From CAZZIZ01 sp964654535 (lineage in GTDB: Bacteria; Bacteroidota; Bacteroidia; Chitinophagales; UBA2359): a DNA stretch of 17,826 bases. The stretch lies in contig CAZZIZ010000055.1 of the NCBI GenBank assembly GCA_964654535.1, forward strand, positions 1 to 17,826. Direction: 5' to 3'. The notes beneath the pieces are model-generated. The model worked only from the letters and a program-made list of their open reading frames with translations. It searched no databases and had not been told where the DNA came from. Shown here piece by piece: positions 16,632 through 17,826 of this stretch. A program made the translations under genes and the position numbers. Positions within the stretch are counted from its first letter, which is position 1, and each line of letters starts with the position of its first letter.

Positions 16632-17438
16632 ATGACATACCACCACCATAAAACCTCCTTTGTTGAGCAGGTCAAACTGGGCATATCGCAAGTGCTTGGA
16701 GCCTTTTCTTTTGTAAGCGCCAATAATGCTTACTGGATGTTCTTGGTTCCTGCAGCAATCAGTCTTTTGGTTTTTGGATTGGTGTTTTTTGGCGGCTATA
16801 ACTTTCTGCCAATGCTGCGCACCTTGGTGGTAGAATTGCTTCCATTTGACCAATGGACCTCTTCTTGGGGCGCACGATTAGAATCTTTCCTTGGCGGCTT
16901 TGCCATGTTGCTGGCAACCGCACTCTCCATCTTCTTGTACATCTCGGTTTACAAATACATTCTACTGGTTTTGCTTTCTCCTTTGCTGGCTTATATTTCA
17001 GAACGCACCGAAGAAATAGAAACGGGAGCAAACTATCCATTTTCTTGGCCACAACTTTTAAAAGATGCTTGGCGCGGTATTAAGCTGTCCACCTTTAATT
17101 TTATAAAAGAGATTACGCTGGTCATCATTTTGTTTTTGTTGGGCTTAATTCCTGGGGCGGCAGTTGTTACTACGCCTTTGATCTTTTTAATTCAATCTTA
17201 CTTCGTGGGCTTTTCAATGATTGACTATTTCCTCGAACGCCGAAGGCTGAGTCCAGGAGAAAGCCGCCGAACGGTGAAGGGTTTAAGAGGGCTAAGCGTT
17301 TCAACGGGGGCGGTCTTTAATGCCCTTTTGTTTGTGCCAGTTATTGGAGTGCTGCTTGGGCCACCGCTCGCCGCGATAGCCGCAACGCGCTCCTTGGTAA
17401 AACTAGAAACAAAGCAAGATCTTACCGCAGCGAATTAA
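16632..17438 (+). CDS. EI24/CysZ-like integral membrane protein
   Basis: This is a 268-residue inner membrane protein of the EI24 domain family, which includes the sulfate transporter CysZ; the substrate here cannot be told from sequence. The N-terminal amphipathic stretch SFVEQVKLGISQVLGAFSFV is typical of the family. Hydrophobic segments lie near residues 34-55, 86-122 (a long pair ending LLSPLLAYISERTEE), 158-200 and 224-251. The LLSPLLAYISE stretch and the SYFVGFSMIDYFLERRRLS segment are usual family features. The start at 16632 includes the conserved N-terminal helix, but leaves almost no room for a leader after the terminator. It probably shares a transcript with the methyltransferase gene 18 bases downstream. 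No sulfur-metabolism genes are nearby, so I do not assign cysZ. Confidence 0.8.
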   Translation: MTYHHHKTSFVEQVKLGISQVLGAFSFVSANNAYWMFLVPAAISLLVFGLVFFGGYNFLPMLRTLVVELLPFDQWTSSWGARLESFLGGFAMLLATALSIFLYISVYKYILLVLLSPLLAYISERTEEIETGANYPFSWPQLLKDAWRGIKLSTFNFIKEITLVIILFLLGLIPGAAVVTTPLIFLIQSYFVGFSMIDYFLERRRLSPGESRRTVKGLRGLSVSTGAVFNALLFVPVIGVLLGPPLAAIAATRSLVKLETKQDLTAAN

Positions 17439-17456
17439 TACCTTGCAGCCAACGCA

Positions 17457-17826
17457 ATGTCAAAACAAAAAGGAAAGCTTTATTTAATTCCCAGTCTACT
17501 AGGTGGAGACGACCCGAGTCTCATTCCTTTCTTCACCATTAACCAAATTGAAAACCTCGATTCATTTATAGTTGAGAACTTGCGAGAGGCGCGTCGATTT
17601 ATCGCCAAGATAAAACTGAAAGCCACCATCGACGATATGTACTTCCAGGCAATGGACAAGCACAACGAAGTTGCGGCGAGTGAATTAATTAAACCATTAT
17701 TGGAAGGACGTGATACAGGACTCATTTCCGACGCGGGTTTGCCCGCAGTTGCCGACCCTGGAAGTACGGTGGTGGCAGAAGCGCATCGACAAGGTATACA
17801 AGTTGTTCCGTTGATTGGCCCCTCTT
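17457..17826 (+). CDS. RsmI-like SAM-dependent methyltransferase, N-terminal part (runs off the window)
   Basis: 123 codons are visible and the 3' end is missing. The product belongs to the tetrapyrrole methylase-like superfamily that includes RsmI, the 16S rRNA ribose methyltransferase acting at C1402. It starts MSKQKGKLYLIPSLLGGDD, reaches the conserved TGLISDAGLPAVADPGS, and ends in QVVPLIGPS, matching the RsmI pattern SDAGxPxxxDPG...VxPxxG. The segment after LIPS is the divergent Bacteroidota version rather than the TPIGNL of classical RsmI, so it may be a paralogue with another target; such proteins are usually annotated simply as SAM-dependent methyltransferase. It starts 18 bases after the EI24 gene, probably in the same operon. 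Confidence 0.88.
   Translation, partial: MSKQKGKLYLIPSLLGGDDPSLIPFFTINQIENLDSFIVENLREARRFIAKIKLKATIDDMYFQAMDKHNEVAASELIKPLLEGRDTGLISDAGLPAVADPGSTVVAEAHRQGIQVVPLIGPS

Overview
The window looks like a scaffold piece from a Bacteroidota bacterium, most likely Flavobacteriales. Markers for this are a gliding-motility/type IX secretion (T9SS) C-terminal domain protein paired with a PorP/SprF protein, a DUF4837 lipoprotein, signal peptides ending in the A-Q style common in the phylum, A-rich leaders without Shine-Dalgarno sequences, and exact TAnnTTTG -7 promoter matches. It reads as ordinary chromosomal sequence: no tRNA, rRNA, CRISPR array, transposase, phage or plasmid gene is visible.

Layout. 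3-206 is a structured repeat element read on the minus strand. 278-2467 (+) is an exported M1-like metallopeptidase, ending at a bidirectional terminator. 8368-2520 (-) is a probable three-gene operon: a canonical exported M1 aminopeptidase, a LolA-like exported protein with a lysine-rich tail, and a very large Asp-box/VPS10-like beta-propeller protein. The aminopeptidase is split by a 100-N assembly gap, but identical 55-base sequences flank the gap. Collapsing them restores an unbroken 530-residue protein. dnaN (8460-9575, +) meets a DUF4837 lipoprotein gene (10636-9572, -) with overlapping stop codons. Divergent from it, 10777-13427 (+) encodes a T9SS-exported Ig/PKD-type adhesin-like protein and its PorP/SprF partner, joined by an ATGA overlap. 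A second copy of the structured repeat lies at 13445-13642 (+). 13772-16586 (+) is an overlapping pair of M16 peptidase subunits whose active-site halves look complementary. After a UUCG-loop terminator come an EI24/CysZ-like membrane protein and a truncated RsmI-like methyltransferase running off the end.

Functional themes. Two M1 enzymes, an M16 pair and an Asp-box protein suggest a strong investment in envelope or periplasmic protein degradation. The CTD protein and PorP/SprF form a dedicated surface export pair. dnaN and the methyltransferase are housekeeping genes.

The least explained signal is the pair of about 200-base structured elements. They share end motifs and a linker, but their hairpin arms differ in sequence while keeping their pairing. 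No clearly new multi-gene defence or metabolic system is visible.
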